A stretch of DNA of 64,000 nucleotides from an uncultured Veillonellaceae bacterium (lineage in GTDB: Bacteria; Bacillota; Negativicutes; Veillonellales; Negativicoccaceae): NCBI GenBank assembly GCA_945876385.1, contig CAMCNU010000008.1, positions 1 through 64,000 of the forward strand, given 5' to 3'. The notes beneath the pieces were generated by a model. That model was not told where the DNA came from. It saw only the letters and a program-made list of their open reading frames with translations, and ran no database searches. Shown here one piece after another: positions 45,085 through 53,321 of this stretch (positions are counted from its first letter, which is position 1; each line of letters begins with the position of its first letter). The translations under genes were made by a program, and so were the position numbers.

Positions 45085-45916
45085 ACGCCACCTGTCCCGT
45101 AATCCGATCCGCCATCTTCACCATGCGTGCAATCGGCTTGACATCATGTACCCGCAGGATATGACACCCGGCCAATTGTCCGTACAGGCAAGTCGCCGCC
45201 GTGCCTTCCATGCGCTCCGTCACCGGCAAGTCGAGCGCCTGACCGATGAAGCCTTTGCGGCTCGTCCCCAGTAGCCACGGATAGGGCAATCGTGCGGTCA
45301 ACTCGCCGATCCGTCGCAATACTTCCATATTCTGCGCGGCGGTCTTGCCGAAACCGATGCCCGGATCGAGAATGATATTCTCCTCGCGCAACCCCGCCGC
45401 CAGCGCAATCTCGATAGATTTCGCCAAAAACGCCGCCACGGCATCAATGATATCGCCGTCATATACCGTCCCGTCCTGATTGTGCATGATGACAATCGGC
45501 GCTTGGTATGCCGCCGCCACCTGTACCATCTCCGGGTCTCCCTGCAAGCCCCAGATATCATTCAGGATATGTACCCCCTGTGTCAATGCCCATTCCGCCG
45601 TCTCGGCTTTGAAGGTGTCAATCGACAACGGCACGGTCGCCGCCGCGACGACTGCGGGCAACCGCGACGCCAACCGCTCGATTTCCTCCGCCGCCGGCAT
45701 CGGGACAAACCCCGGCCGCGACGATTCACCGCCGACATCAATCAAATCGGCTCCGTCCGTCTCCATTTCCCGCAAATGTGCCACCGCCGCCGTGGGGTCC
45801 TGCCAGCGTCCGCCGTCGGAAAACGAATCCGGCGTTACGTTCAATATGCCCATCACCAGCGTCCGTTCGCCCACTGTCAGGCGTTTGCCGTCCGCAAATT
45901 CATACTTTCGTTTCAT
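45071..45916 (-). CDS. folP: Dihydropteroate synthase
   Basis: 281-residue TIM barrel. Pterin/pABA motifs MGILNVTPDSFSDGG, DLIDVGGESSRPG, DIWGLQGDPEM, ILDPGIGFGKTAAQN and LGTSRKGFIG. Sulfonamide target. Preceded by GGGAGAAACGG; overlaps folE by 17 bases. Confidence 0.95.
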   Translation of the reverse strand: MKRKYEFADGKRLTVGERTLVMGILNVTPDSFSDGGRWQDPTAAVAHLREMETDGADLIDVGGESSRPGFVPMPAAEEIERLASRLPAVVAAATVPLSIDTFKAETAEWALTQGVHILNDIWGLQGDPEMVQVAAAYQAPIVIMHNQDGTVYDGDIIDAVAAFLAKSIEIALAAGLREENIILDPGIGFGKTAAQNMEVLRRIGELTARLPYPWLLGTSRKGFIGQALDLPVTERMEGTAATCLYGQLAGCHILRVHDVKPIARMVKMADRITGQVAYGQH

Positions 45917-46472
45917 CCGTTTCTCCCATCCGTACTAAAATGCGCGCTTCTTCTTCCGAACCCGGCACCAGCGCGCCGCGCCCCGCCACCGTCGTAATTC
46001 GCGTACCGGCGGCCGATTCGCCCTTCATCGTCATGCACAAATGCTCCGCCTGCAAGCGCACCCAGACTCCGTCCGCCGCCAAATCCCGTGCAATGGCCGC
46101 GGCAATGTCTTCCGTCAACCGCTCCTGCAGTTGCGGCCGTCGTGACAGCAGCTTCACCAGCGCTTCGAGCTTGGACAGTCCCGCGACCTGTCCTTCATGC
46201 GGCACATAAGCGATATCCGCGGTCCCGAAAAACGGCAACAAATGATGTTCGCACAGCGAATAAAAGCGCAGTCTGCGCACCATGACCGTTCCCGTATAAC
46301 CGGAAGAAAAAACCTCGCCCCACACGCTTCGCGTGTCGCGACCGACACCGGCAAACAGCGTCTCATAGAGTGCCGTCACTCGTTCCGGCGTTCGCTCCAT
46401 ATCCATTTTCTGTAAATCCAGTCCCAGTGCCGTCAAAAACTCCCGGCACGCCCGGATTGCCTGTTCATTCAT
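45900..46472 (-). CDS. folE: GTP cyclohydrolase I
   Basis: 190 residues. MERTPERVTALYETLFAG, the zinc ligands in SLCEHHLLPFFGTADIAYVPH and AEHLCMTMKGES, and LSRRPQLQERLTEDIA are diagnostic. First step of folate synthesis from GTP. First gene of the fol operon with an extended -10 just upstream. Confidence 0.95.
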   Translation of the reverse strand: MNEQAIRACREFLTALGLDLQKMDMERTPERVTALYETLFAGVGRDTRSVWGEVFSSGYTGTVMVRRLRFYSLCEHHLLPFFGTADIAYVPHEGQVAGLSKLEALVKLLSRRPQLQERLTEDIAAAIARDLAADGVWVRLQAEHLCMTMKGESAAGTRITTVAGRGALVPGSEEEARILVRMGETDETKV

Positions 46473-46504
46473 GTCCTGCCACCTGTCCTCGTATACTGGT
46501 ATTT

Positions 46505-46513
46505 ATTATACCA
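46505..46513 (-). promoter_or_regulatory. Extended -10 promoter of the fol operon
   Basis: Minus strand TGGTATAAT, 32 bases before the folE ATG, no clear -35. The remaining 46514-46660 between folE and the divergent GNAT gene shows nothing else that I recognise. Confidence 0.55.
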
Positions 46514-46669
46514 CGCCCGCCACGCGCCGACCACGCATCTGCCGCCACCGCGAGCGGTAGCGCCGCCGGACTTCTCGTGCGCCGCACAACAGCGCAATTT
46601 CCTGCAGGAGTATCCGCCTGTACGGCGAATAAAGTAAACGACACTACCATCCGAAGAGGAGGAATGACT

Positions 46670-47095
46670 ATGCACACGATTGTTTATCAAGCGCTCACAC
46701 CGCGCGACATGGAGCAGGTATGCACCGTCTATCGCGCCAACGGCTGGAGCAACTACCTGGGGGATACCGCCCGCCTCGCACGCGCATTTGCGCAGTCGCT
46801 GTATGTAATGGGCGCGTTTCATGACGGCAAGCTGGTCGGCTTTGTCCGCTGTGTCGGTGACGGGGAATACATCCTCTACGTCCAGGACTTGATTGTCCTG
46901 CCCGCGTATCACCGGCGCGGTATCGGGACGGCATTGATGCATCGTACATTCGCGCGCTATCCCGACGTGCGGCAACTCGTCTTGGTCACTGACGAGAACG
47001 ACCCCGTTTCCAACGGATTTTATACCGCGCTCGGCATGTCCCGCGACTGCAACGGCTACCCGGTGACCCATTACTTCCGCGTGTTTGCCTCTTGA
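46670..47095 (+). CDS. GNAT family N-acetyltransferase
   Basis: 141 residues. MEQVCTVYRANGWSNYLGDTARLARAF, LVGFVRCVGDGEYILYVQDLIVLPAYHRRGIGTALM (motif A) and NGFYTALGM. This is the YkkB/AaaT-like small GNAT type. Substrate unknown. The ATG at 46670 has GAGGAGG seven bases upstream; the ATG six bases earlier is too close. Confidence 0.85.
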   Translation: MHTIVYQALTPRDMEQVCTVYRANGWSNYLGDTARLARAFAQSLYVMGAFHDGKLVGFVRCVGDGEYILYVQDLIVLPAYHRRGIGTALMHRTFARYPDVRQLVLVTDENDPVSNGFYTALGMSRDCNGYPVTHYFRVFAS

Positions 47096-47224
47096 CACCG
47101 CGCCCGATGCGAGCGGGCAAAAGGGAACCTGCGCCGTATCCGCCTCCGCGTCGGCAAGCGCCCTGCGGTTACGATAGAAACTCGGCGAGACCGCCCACCA
47201 CATACCTCCGGAACGCCGACAGCC

Positions 47225-47273
47225 AAAACGGTACCCCGTCGAACCCACTCGGAGTTCAACGGGGTACCGTTTT
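47225..47273. terminator. Bidirectional terminator between GNAT and ATP-grasp genes
   Basis: 15-bp perfect stem AAAACGGTACCCCGT / ACGGGGTACCGTTTT with a second small inner stem GAAC/GTTC. The region 47096-47354 holds no gene. Confidence 0.85.
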
Positions 47274-47354
47274 ATATTGCCCGTAAGCTGCTTGTGCACG
47301 GCCGCTGCGCGCATTTGCTGCCGACCGACGACACGGCACGCAAGCCGCGGCACC

Positions 47355-48122
47355 TCACACGTCTTCCGTCACCGCCGCGGTATCCGCCGCCGTGTCCGCT
47401 TCCGTCACCATTGCCGGTGCCACCATTTCCGTCCACCGCGCCGCGAGCAACTCTGCGTACAACTGCGGCAACAGCCCGTAATTACTGAGCCCGAAACCGT
47501 CATTTACTTCCACCAAGAGCGTCCGCCCCTGCGCATCGACACCGAAATCCACCGCATACCCGCGCGGTGCGGAACGATACGCCGCAATCGCCGCGCGAAT
47601 CGTCTCCGTATCCGGCAAAATCTGCCAGTCTCCTGCATAAAAATTCATCCCGACGGCCACACCGTCCACGACATAGACCCGCCATTCCGAAAGAAACTGT
47701 ACCTTTTCACTGCACCAAATCGCGATGTCCGTAACCAGGCCGCCCAATTTAATCAAATCATCCGTTTCATCGAGCGTCGTCCCGCGAAACCGATGCCCCT
47801 CGCTCACCGGCTTGACGAAAACATGCCACGCGTCCACATCGTTCGTCACGGTAAACAGCGTCGATTGCCACAATTTGCGCCCCAAAAACTCGCGCAACTC
47901 CTCCGGATAATCCAGATTGGGAATCTCTATCCGCCGTGTTTCCAACCAATCGCGAATATCCGTATACGTCCCGACAATCACATCATCAGTCGCGACTTCC
48001 TTGACGGCATGAATTGTCGTGTACCACTGTACTTCACAGCGCTCGCGAAAGCCGGCATACGCCGCATACATATGCCGATCAAACGCCTGCCCGTCATGAT
48101 TTTTCCGTATATACGCTTTCAT
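47355..48122 (-). CDS. ATP-grasp domain protein (DUF4343-like)
   Basis: 255 residues. Probable ATP-grasp: VFVKPVSEGHRFRGTTLD (Lys for ATP), FLSEWRVYVVDGVAVGMNFYAGDW, and the metal-binding YAVDFGVDAQGRTLLVEVNDGFGLSNYG near the end. A C-terminal Ala/Thr/Glu-rich tail (TEADTAADTAAVTEDV) looks disordered. Ligase substrate unknown; DUF4343 proteins are stand-alone. GGAGG lies 6 bases before the ATG; nine bases after crcB. Confidence 0.75.
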   Translation of the reverse strand: MKAYIRKNHDGQAFDRHMYAAYAGFRERCEVQWYTTIHAVKEVATDDVIVGTYTDIRDWLETRRIEIPNLDYPEELREFLGRKLWQSTLFTVTNDVDAWHVFVKPVSEGHRFRGTTLDETDDLIKLGGLVTDIAIWCSEKVQFLSEWRVYVVDGVAVGMNFYAGDWQILPDTETIRAAIAAYRSAPRGYAVDFGVDAQGRTLLVEVNDGFGLSNYGLLPQLYAELLAARWTEMVAPAMVTEADTAADTAAVTEDV

Positions 48123-48131
48123 GCTGTCCTC

Positions 48132-48491
48132 CTATCCGGCGAATATCATCCGCGCGAACCGCAACGCACCCAAACAGACCAGTACCGACGCCAGTACATA
48201 CACGACGGCCGACGCTACGTTTCCTTGTTCCAGCAGGCGCCATGTATCCAACGAAAACGATGAAAATGTCGTGAAACCGCCGCACACACCGACCCGTAAT
48301 AACAAGTCCGACTCATGCGTACCGCCGTACCGCTCCCACGCAAATACAATCACACCGATCAAAAACGCCCCGCAGACATTGACTGCAAAAGTTCCCCACG
48401 GAAACTGCCGCGCGCCGACAGCCACCGTCATGGCATGTCGTGCCGCCGCACCGACCGCACCGCCGGCCGCTACCCATAGATAATCTGTCAT
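48132..48491 (-). CDS. crcB: Fluoride efflux channel CrcB (Fluc)
   Basis: 119 residues, four membrane helices. GGAVGAAARHAM, the Asn in WGTFAVNVCGAFLIG, and VGVCGGFTTFSSFSLDTW, the Phe-box signature. Works as an antiparallel dimer; a single copy here implies a homodimer. No fluoride riboswitch is recognised upstream. AAAGGATACAGG precedes the ATG. Confidence 0.9.
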   Translation of the reverse strand: MTDYLWVAAGGAVGAAARHAMTVAVGARQFPWGTFAVNVCGAFLIGVIVFAWERYGGTHESDLLLRVGVCGGFTTFSSFSLDTWRLLEQGNVASAVVYVLASVLVCLGALRFARMIFAG

Positions 48492-48529
48492 ACCTGTATC
48501 CTTTGTTGTCTCACTGTCATTACCTTTTT

Positions 48530-48557
48530 ATTATACTACACGCCCCCGCATACGCAA
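48530..48557 (-). promoter_or_regulatory. Promoter of crcB
   Basis: Minus strand -35 TTGCGT (48552-48557), 16-base spacer, perfect -10 TATAAT (48530-48535). Confidence 0.5.
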
Positions 48558-48633
48558 CCTGCCGACATGCCGTCGATGTCCGTACCCTAGACTTTCACCC
48601 GATGCGCACTTTCTGCCGGACAACAGCCGGATA

Positions 48634-48642
48634 TGATATAAT
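48634..48642 (+). promoter_or_regulatory. Extended -10 promoter of the DEAD-box helicase gene
   Basis: TGATATAAT, 24 bases before the ATG. No clear -35. Confidence 0.6.
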
Positions 48643-48666
48643 AGATTGATTACAAAGGAGGATTAT

Positions 48667-50187
48667 ATGCTCGAACATTTTGGAGAAATAACAATATCAA
48701 GGCCGATTTTGACGGCACTCAACGATATGGGATTTGAAGAACCGACACCGATTCAGCGGGAATCGATTCCGATTGCCCTCAGCGGTGCCGACTTGATCGG
48801 TCAGGCGCAAACCGGCACGGGCAAGACGGCCGCCTTCGGGATTCCGATTTTAGAGCGCACGACGCCGCAAGCACCGGGCCCCGTCGCGCTGGTACTCGCC
48901 CCGACGCGAGAACTCGCCATTCAATCGGCGGAAGAAATCAACCGCCTCGCGCAATACTTACCGCATTGGGCACTGCCCATTTACGGCGGGCAGGACATGG
49001 GACGACAACTGCGCAGCCTGCGCAAAGAGCCGCCGATTATCGTGGCCACTCCCGGACGCTTGATGGACCACATGCGTCGCGGCACGATTACCCTCGACCA
49101 AGTCCAAATCGTCGTCCTCGACGAAGCCGACGAAATGCTGAACATGGGATTTATCGAAGATATCGAAACCATCGTCGCGGCCACCCCTGCCGAACGGCAG
49201 ACGCTGCTCTTTTCCGCAACCATGCCGCCCGCCATTCGGGCCTTGGCGGACAAGTTTTTGACTGCACCGCAACATGTCACCATGAAAATGGCCCAGGTCA
49301 CCATCGACCTCATCGACCAGGACTATATCGAAATTCCGGAACGGCAAAAATTCGACGTTCTCTGTCGCCTGCTCGATATGCAAAATCCGGAGCTGGCCAT
49401 CATCTTCGGGCGCACCAAACGCCGCGTCGATGAAGTCACGGAAGCCTTGAAAAAACGCGGCTACTCGGCGGAAGGGTTGCACGGCGATTTGTCGCAAGCC
49501 AAACGCGACACCGTCATGCGCCAATTCCGTGAAAACACCATCGACCTGTTAGTCGCCACCGATGTCGCGGCGCGCGGCCTCGATATCAGCGGGGTGACTC
49601 ACGTCTACAACTACGACATGCCGCAAGATCCGGAAAGCTACGTCCATCGCGTCGGCCGCACCGGTCGCGCGGGGCAAACGGGCTTGGCCACCACATTTGT
49701 CGTACCGCGGGAAATGGAACACCTGCGCGCCATCGAGCATCTGATTCGCCGCCGCATCACCCGCCGCCATGCACCGAGCTTGGCGGACGTGCTGGAAGGT
49801 AACCGCAAAACCGCGCTGGCCGACTTGGTTCGCACGGCGGAAACCGGTGAGCTGGAAGGTTTTTACGCCTCCGCGGAAGAACTGCTCGGCGCTATCGACT
49901 CCGTACAGTTGGTCGCCGCCGCCATCAAACTGCTCGTCAAAGAACCGGACACCACCCCCGTTCAGATTACCGCGGAACGTCCGCTTGCGCGCAAAAAAGG
50001 CGCACCGCGCGGCGGCGGAAGCCGACGCGGAGACGACCGTAAAAGCGGCAAACGCCCCTACCGGCGTCGCGGCGAGAGCGATGCATCGTCCCGCCCGAAC
50101 GGCCGCCCGCCCCGCCGCAAGCAAGGCGCGCGCCGCAACAAAAGCGGCGCCGCACCACGCGCGAAAGAACCGTACTTCCGCGACTGA
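48667..50187 (+). CDS. DEAD-box ATP-dependent RNA helicase (CshA-like)
   Basis: 506 residues. Q motif in FEEPTPIQRESIP, motif I AQTGTGKTAAF, PTRELA, TPGRLMDH, DEADEMLNMGF, SATMPP, and C-terminal RecA domain with ATDVAARGLDI and HRVGRTGRAG. The last 60-70 residues are a Gly/Arg/Lys-rich disordered tail typical of CshA/DeaD that bind RNA. Cold adaptation, ribosome assembly and RNA decay are family roles. The ATG at 48667 has AAAGGAGG seven bases upstream. Followed by a strong terminator. Confidence 0.92.
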   Translation: MLEHFGEITISRPILTALNDMGFEEPTPIQRESIPIALSGADLIGQAQTGTGKTAAFGIPILERTTPQAPGPVALVLAPTRELAIQSAEEINRLAQYLPHWALPIYGGQDMGRQLRSLRKEPPIIVATPGRLMDHMRRGTITLDQVQIVVLDEADEMLNMGFIEDIETIVAATPAERQTLLFSATMPPAIRALADKFLTAPQHVTMKMAQVTIDLIDQDYIEIPERQKFDVLCRLLDMQNPELAIIFGRTKRRVDEVTEALKKRGYSAEGLHGDLSQAKRDTVMRQFRENTIDLLVATDVAARGLDISGVTHVYNYDMPQDPESYVHRVGRTGRAGQTGLATTFVVPREMEHLRAIEHLIRRRITRRHAPSLADVLEGNRKTALADLVRTAETGELEGFYASAEELLGAIDSVQLVAAAIKLLVKEPDTTPVQITAERPLARKKGAPRGGGSRRGDDRKSGKRPYRRRGESDASSRPNGRPPRRKQGARRNKSGAAPRAKEPYFRD

Positions 50188-50200
50188 CTGACCAATACAA

Positions 50201-50232
50201 AAAGACTGCCCGCATAGCGGGCAGTCTTTTTT
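50201..50232. terminator. Bidirectional terminator
   Basis: 13-bp stem AAAGACTGCCCGC / GCGGGCAGTCTTT with an ATA loop and T-runs on both strands, between the convergent helicase and Fe-ABC operon. Confidence 0.9.
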
Positions 50233-50272
50233 ATACCATTCCACCATTCACGATATACCGCTTTTCAATCGC

Positions 50273-51088
50273 TCACGATTCGATACGTCCACGCAAAAGC
50301 CGCACATGCGGACCGCTGTCAAACTGCAGCACTTCATTATCGACATGGTACACTTCACGGATAATCTTCTCCGTAATCACTTGCGTCGGAGTCCCCTGCG
50401 CAAACATGTGCATCCCCGATAGCAAGGCCACCCGATCCGAATACATCGCCGCCAAATTCAAATCATGCAATACCGTCAATACACCGACACCGCCCCGCTC
50501 CACCAGCCGGCGGACGGTATCCAGCAACACGATTTGATTTTCCGGGTCGAGCCCTGTCGTCGGCTCGTCCAAAAAAATCAACTTGGCTTCCTGCGCCAGC
50601 GCCCGCGCAATCCATACACGCTGTCGTTCACCGCCGGACAATTCGTTGATCGGGCGAAACGCCAGCTCATGCAAATGCAATTGCTCCATTACCCGGGCGA
50701 CGACCTGACGATCTTCTTGTGTATATCGATACGGCGAGTAGGCCAGCCGTCCGGTCAACACCGCATCGACGACCGGCATCGCAAACGGAATTTTGGTCAT
50801 CTGCGGCACATACGCAATCCGTTTGGCCCGCTCCCGCTCCGGCACCGCCGCCAGCGGTGTACCGTCCAAGCGTACCGTGCCTTGTTGCGGCGACAATTGC
50901 CCCAGCAGGCACTTGAGCAAGGTTGTTTTGCCGGTGCCGTTCGGTCCGAGCAATGTCAGCCATTCTCCTTGTCGCACGGAAATCCCCACACCGCTAAGCA
51001 CGGGGCGGGACGTATGGTACGCAAAATGAATATTCTCCGCGCGCAACTCCAATTCACCGGCGCCGGCCGAAGTTTCTACCGAAACCAT
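50273..51088 (-). CDS. Iron-chelate ABC transporter ATP-binding protein
   Basis: 271 residues. Walker A LGPNGTGKTT, signature LSGGERQRVWIARAL, Walker B LIFLDEPTTGLD and VLHDLNLAAMYSD, the FecE/FhuC/BtuD type. Last gene of the four-gene Fe-uptake operon, 11 bases after the permease gene. Confidence 0.9.
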   Translation of the reverse strand: MVSVETSAGAGELELRAENIHFAYHTSRPVLSGVGISVRQGEWLTLLGPNGTGKTTLLKCLLGQLSPQQGTVRLDGTPLAAVPERERAKRIAYVPQMTKIPFAMPVVDAVLTGRLAYSPYRYTQEDRQVVARVMEQLHLHELAFRPINELSGGERQRVWIARALAQEAKLIFLDEPTTGLDPENQIVLLDTVRRLVERGGVGVLTVLHDLNLAAMYSDRVALLSGMHMFAQGTPTQVITEKIIREVYHVDNEVLQFDSGPHVRLLRGRIES

Positions 51089-51099
51089 CTGCGCTCACC

Positions 51100-52158
51100 T
51101 CACTCCCATTGCTGCCCGCGGCCGCGGAGAATCAAATGCATAAACAGCGGCACCCCGACAAATGCAATCACAACGCCGACCGGCAAAACAACCGGCGCCA
51201 AAATCCAATGCCCGACAGCATCCGCCAACAGTACCAGCCACGCTCCCAACAACGCCGAAAAAGGTAATAAATAATGATGCTGATTGCCGACGAGCATGCG
51301 TGCGATGTGTGGCGCAATCAAGCCGACGAACCCGATAATCCCCGTAAAGCAAATCGTAATCGACGTCACGAATACCGCCGTCAGTCCGACCCGCTTGCGC
51401 AAACGCTCCGGATTCGTCCCCAAGGTCTGCAGCACGTCATCATCACCGGCAATCATGGCATTGAGGCGTTGTGCATACAGCTGCAACACGATTCCGCCGA
51501 AAAGAGCCGCCGGAAGCATCACCGCGATTTGCCCCCAATCCGCTCCCGTAAAGCTGCCGAAGGTCCAATTGACAATCATGGCGAGCTTGTGTTCTTCTGC
51601 GAAAAACTGCAATATGGATGTGCCCGCGCTGAAGATATAGTTGGCTCCGATACCGATTAACACCAATGCGGTCGCCCCCGTACCGACTTTTTGCGACAGT
51701 GCGTATACCCCCGCCGCGCATATGGTCGACATCACAAAGGCACCGCCCATGACGCCGATTTCACTGACACCGCCCAGCATGTACCCGAACAGCAAGTACA
51801 GGCTCGCGCCGAATGTCGCCGCCGCCGATATCCCGATCGTAAAGGGGCTCACCAGCGGATTACGGGTAATCGACTGCATGACCGCCCCCGCGATTGCCAA
51901 CATCGCGCCTGTCGTCATCGCCATAATCAACCGCGGCAGGCGAATGAGAAGGACAATTTTATCCTGCGCCGTCCAAGTATCCGGCGTACCCGTCACGCCC
52001 TTGAGCACCGCCTGCAACGCCGTGCGTATCGAGATATCCGCCGCGCCTTGCACCAGTACGCCGAGTGCCGTCACCAAAATCCCGATGAGCGCCAGGACCA
52101 GTATAAGTTTGATTTTTCGGTAATATTGTCGATACGCCGCAAATAATTCCGTTTCCAT
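51100..52158 (-). CDS. Iron-chelate ABC transporter permease, FecCD family
   Basis: 352 residues, about ten membrane helices. RLPRLIMAMTTGAMLAIAGAVMQSITRNPLVSPFTIGIS is the FecCD signature, and GFVGLIAPHIARMLVGNQHHYLLPFSALLGAW closes the core. Works as a homodimer. The ATG at 52158 follows a GTG codon; both are 13-16 bases after GGAGG, so the exact start is not certain. Confidence 0.9.
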   Translation of the reverse strand: METELFAAYRQYYRKIKLILVLALIGILVTALGVLVQGAADISIRTALQAVLKGVTGTPDTWTAQDKIVLLIRLPRLIMAMTTGAMLAIAGAVMQSITRNPLVSPFTIGISAAATFGASLYLLFGYMLGGVSEIGVMGGAFVMSTICAAGVYALSQKVGTGATALVLIGIGANYIFSAGTSILQFFAEEHKLAMIVNWTFGSFTGADWGQIAVMLPAALFGGIVLQLYAQRLNAMIAGDDDVLQTLGTNPERLRKRVGLTAVFVTSITICFTGIIGFVGLIAPHIARMLVGNQHHYLLPFSALLGAWLVLLADAVGHWILAPVVLPVGVVIAFVGVPLFMHLILRGRGQQWE

Positions 52159-52227
52159 CACTTTCGCCGTGCCACCTCCGCCTGACATAACGAATGCGGC
52201 AAGCCGAGCCTGCCGCATTGTCCTCTG

Positions 52228-53292
52228 CTACTCATCCAATCCGAATGCCGGCACCGTATGCCCTGCAATATAATCCAAATGCTGGTACTTTTCCAGCCAC
52301 ACTTTGAATACTTCTTCCGGATGCAAATCCGGCAAATATTCGGGGTACATGAACTTGGCGATATACATCGTACCGACCAGCTTCGACGCGCCGCCGTGTA
52401 CATAATGCGACAACAGCAGAATACGGTCATTCTTCACGGCGTCGATTTCATCCCAGCCCGGGCGGCCGACCAACTCCGCCTTGATTTCATCGGTCTTTTC
52501 TACTGTCGGCGGGATATAATTCGACTTGGAAATCGGATCCGACACCTTGACGATATACTCCGGATTCATCACGACGACCTGCTCGGGGTCGATACCGACC
52601 GCCTTGGCCTCACGGAAAATATTGTGTGCACCCGAATACTCCACCATCCAGTAGAAATAATCTCCCGGTACTGTCGTATTCCCGATGCGACGATACTCAA
52701 AATACAGCGACCGTTTCGGTACGTCCTTGAGTTGCGTTTGGATATAGTCCAACTTGTCCAAGAAGAAATGCTTCAACTCCGCCGCTTCTTGTTCCTTGTT
52801 AAACAGTTTCCCCATGATATCACAAGTTTTACCGAATTGATCCGTATAATACGCATCCACGACCAATACCGCAATCCCGAAAGGCTCCAGCTTTTCCGCA
52901 GCTTCCTGCACGGCACCGTTGCCGGTCAAAATCAACACCTGCGGATTGAGCTCAATGATTTTTTCATAATTCAGCTCCCGCTGGCTTTTACCGATGACCG
53001 CATCCGCACCGAACCGATTACCGTAGCCGCCCTGATCCTGATAGATGTTGCCGTCCACTCCGATGACACGGTCAATCACCCCGAGCGCATTGATGATTTC
53101 CGTATTATACGCATTGGCTACCGCCACGCGCCGGACGTCTTTCGGCACGGTCACTTCCCTGCCGATCGAGTCGGTAATCACCTGTGTCTGCACCGCCGGT
53201 GCCGATTGCTCCGTCGCCGATTGACACCCGCCGACTACCAGCATGACAAGCAACAGCGCCAGCATGCCGAGCTGCTTACACCACTGTTTCAT
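52228..53292 (-). CDS. Iron-chelate ABC transporter substrate-binding lipoprotein
   Basis: 354 residues. Lipobox LVVGGC with Cys at about residue 23. Periplasmic-binding fold of cluster A-II: VITDSIGREVTVPKDVRRVAVAN, DRVIGVDGN, the Trp/Tyr-rich second lobe, and PGWDEIDAVKNDRILLL. Related to FecB/BtuF-type proteins for ferric siderophores, haem or corrinoids. A siderophore is favoured by the receptor upstream. Confidence 0.88.
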   Translation of the reverse strand: MKQWCKQLGMLALLLVMLVVGGCQSATEQSAPAVQTQVITDSIGREVTVPKDVRRVAVANAYNTEIINALGVIDRVIGVDGNIYQDQGGYGNRFGADAVIGKSQRELNYEKIIELNPQVLILTGNGAVQEAAEKLEPFGIAVLVVDAYYTDQFGKTCDIMGKLFNKEQEAAELKHFFLDKLDYIQTQLKDVPKRSLYFEYRRIGNTTVPGDYFYWMVEYSGAHNIFREAKAVGIDPEQVVVMNPEYIVKVSDPISKSNYIPPTVEKTDEIKAELVGRPGWDEIDAVKNDRILLLSHYVHGGASKLVGTMYIAKFMYPEYLPDLHPEEVFKVWLEKYQHLDYIAGHTVPAFGLDE

Positions 53293-53321
53293 ACCTGCCT
53301 CCCTATCTGTACAAGTCTCAC

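Noticed and set aside
48492-48600. Fluoride riboswitch in front of crcB
   Set aside because: No crcB-motif core is recognisable, and the promoter lies so close to the start that little leader remains.
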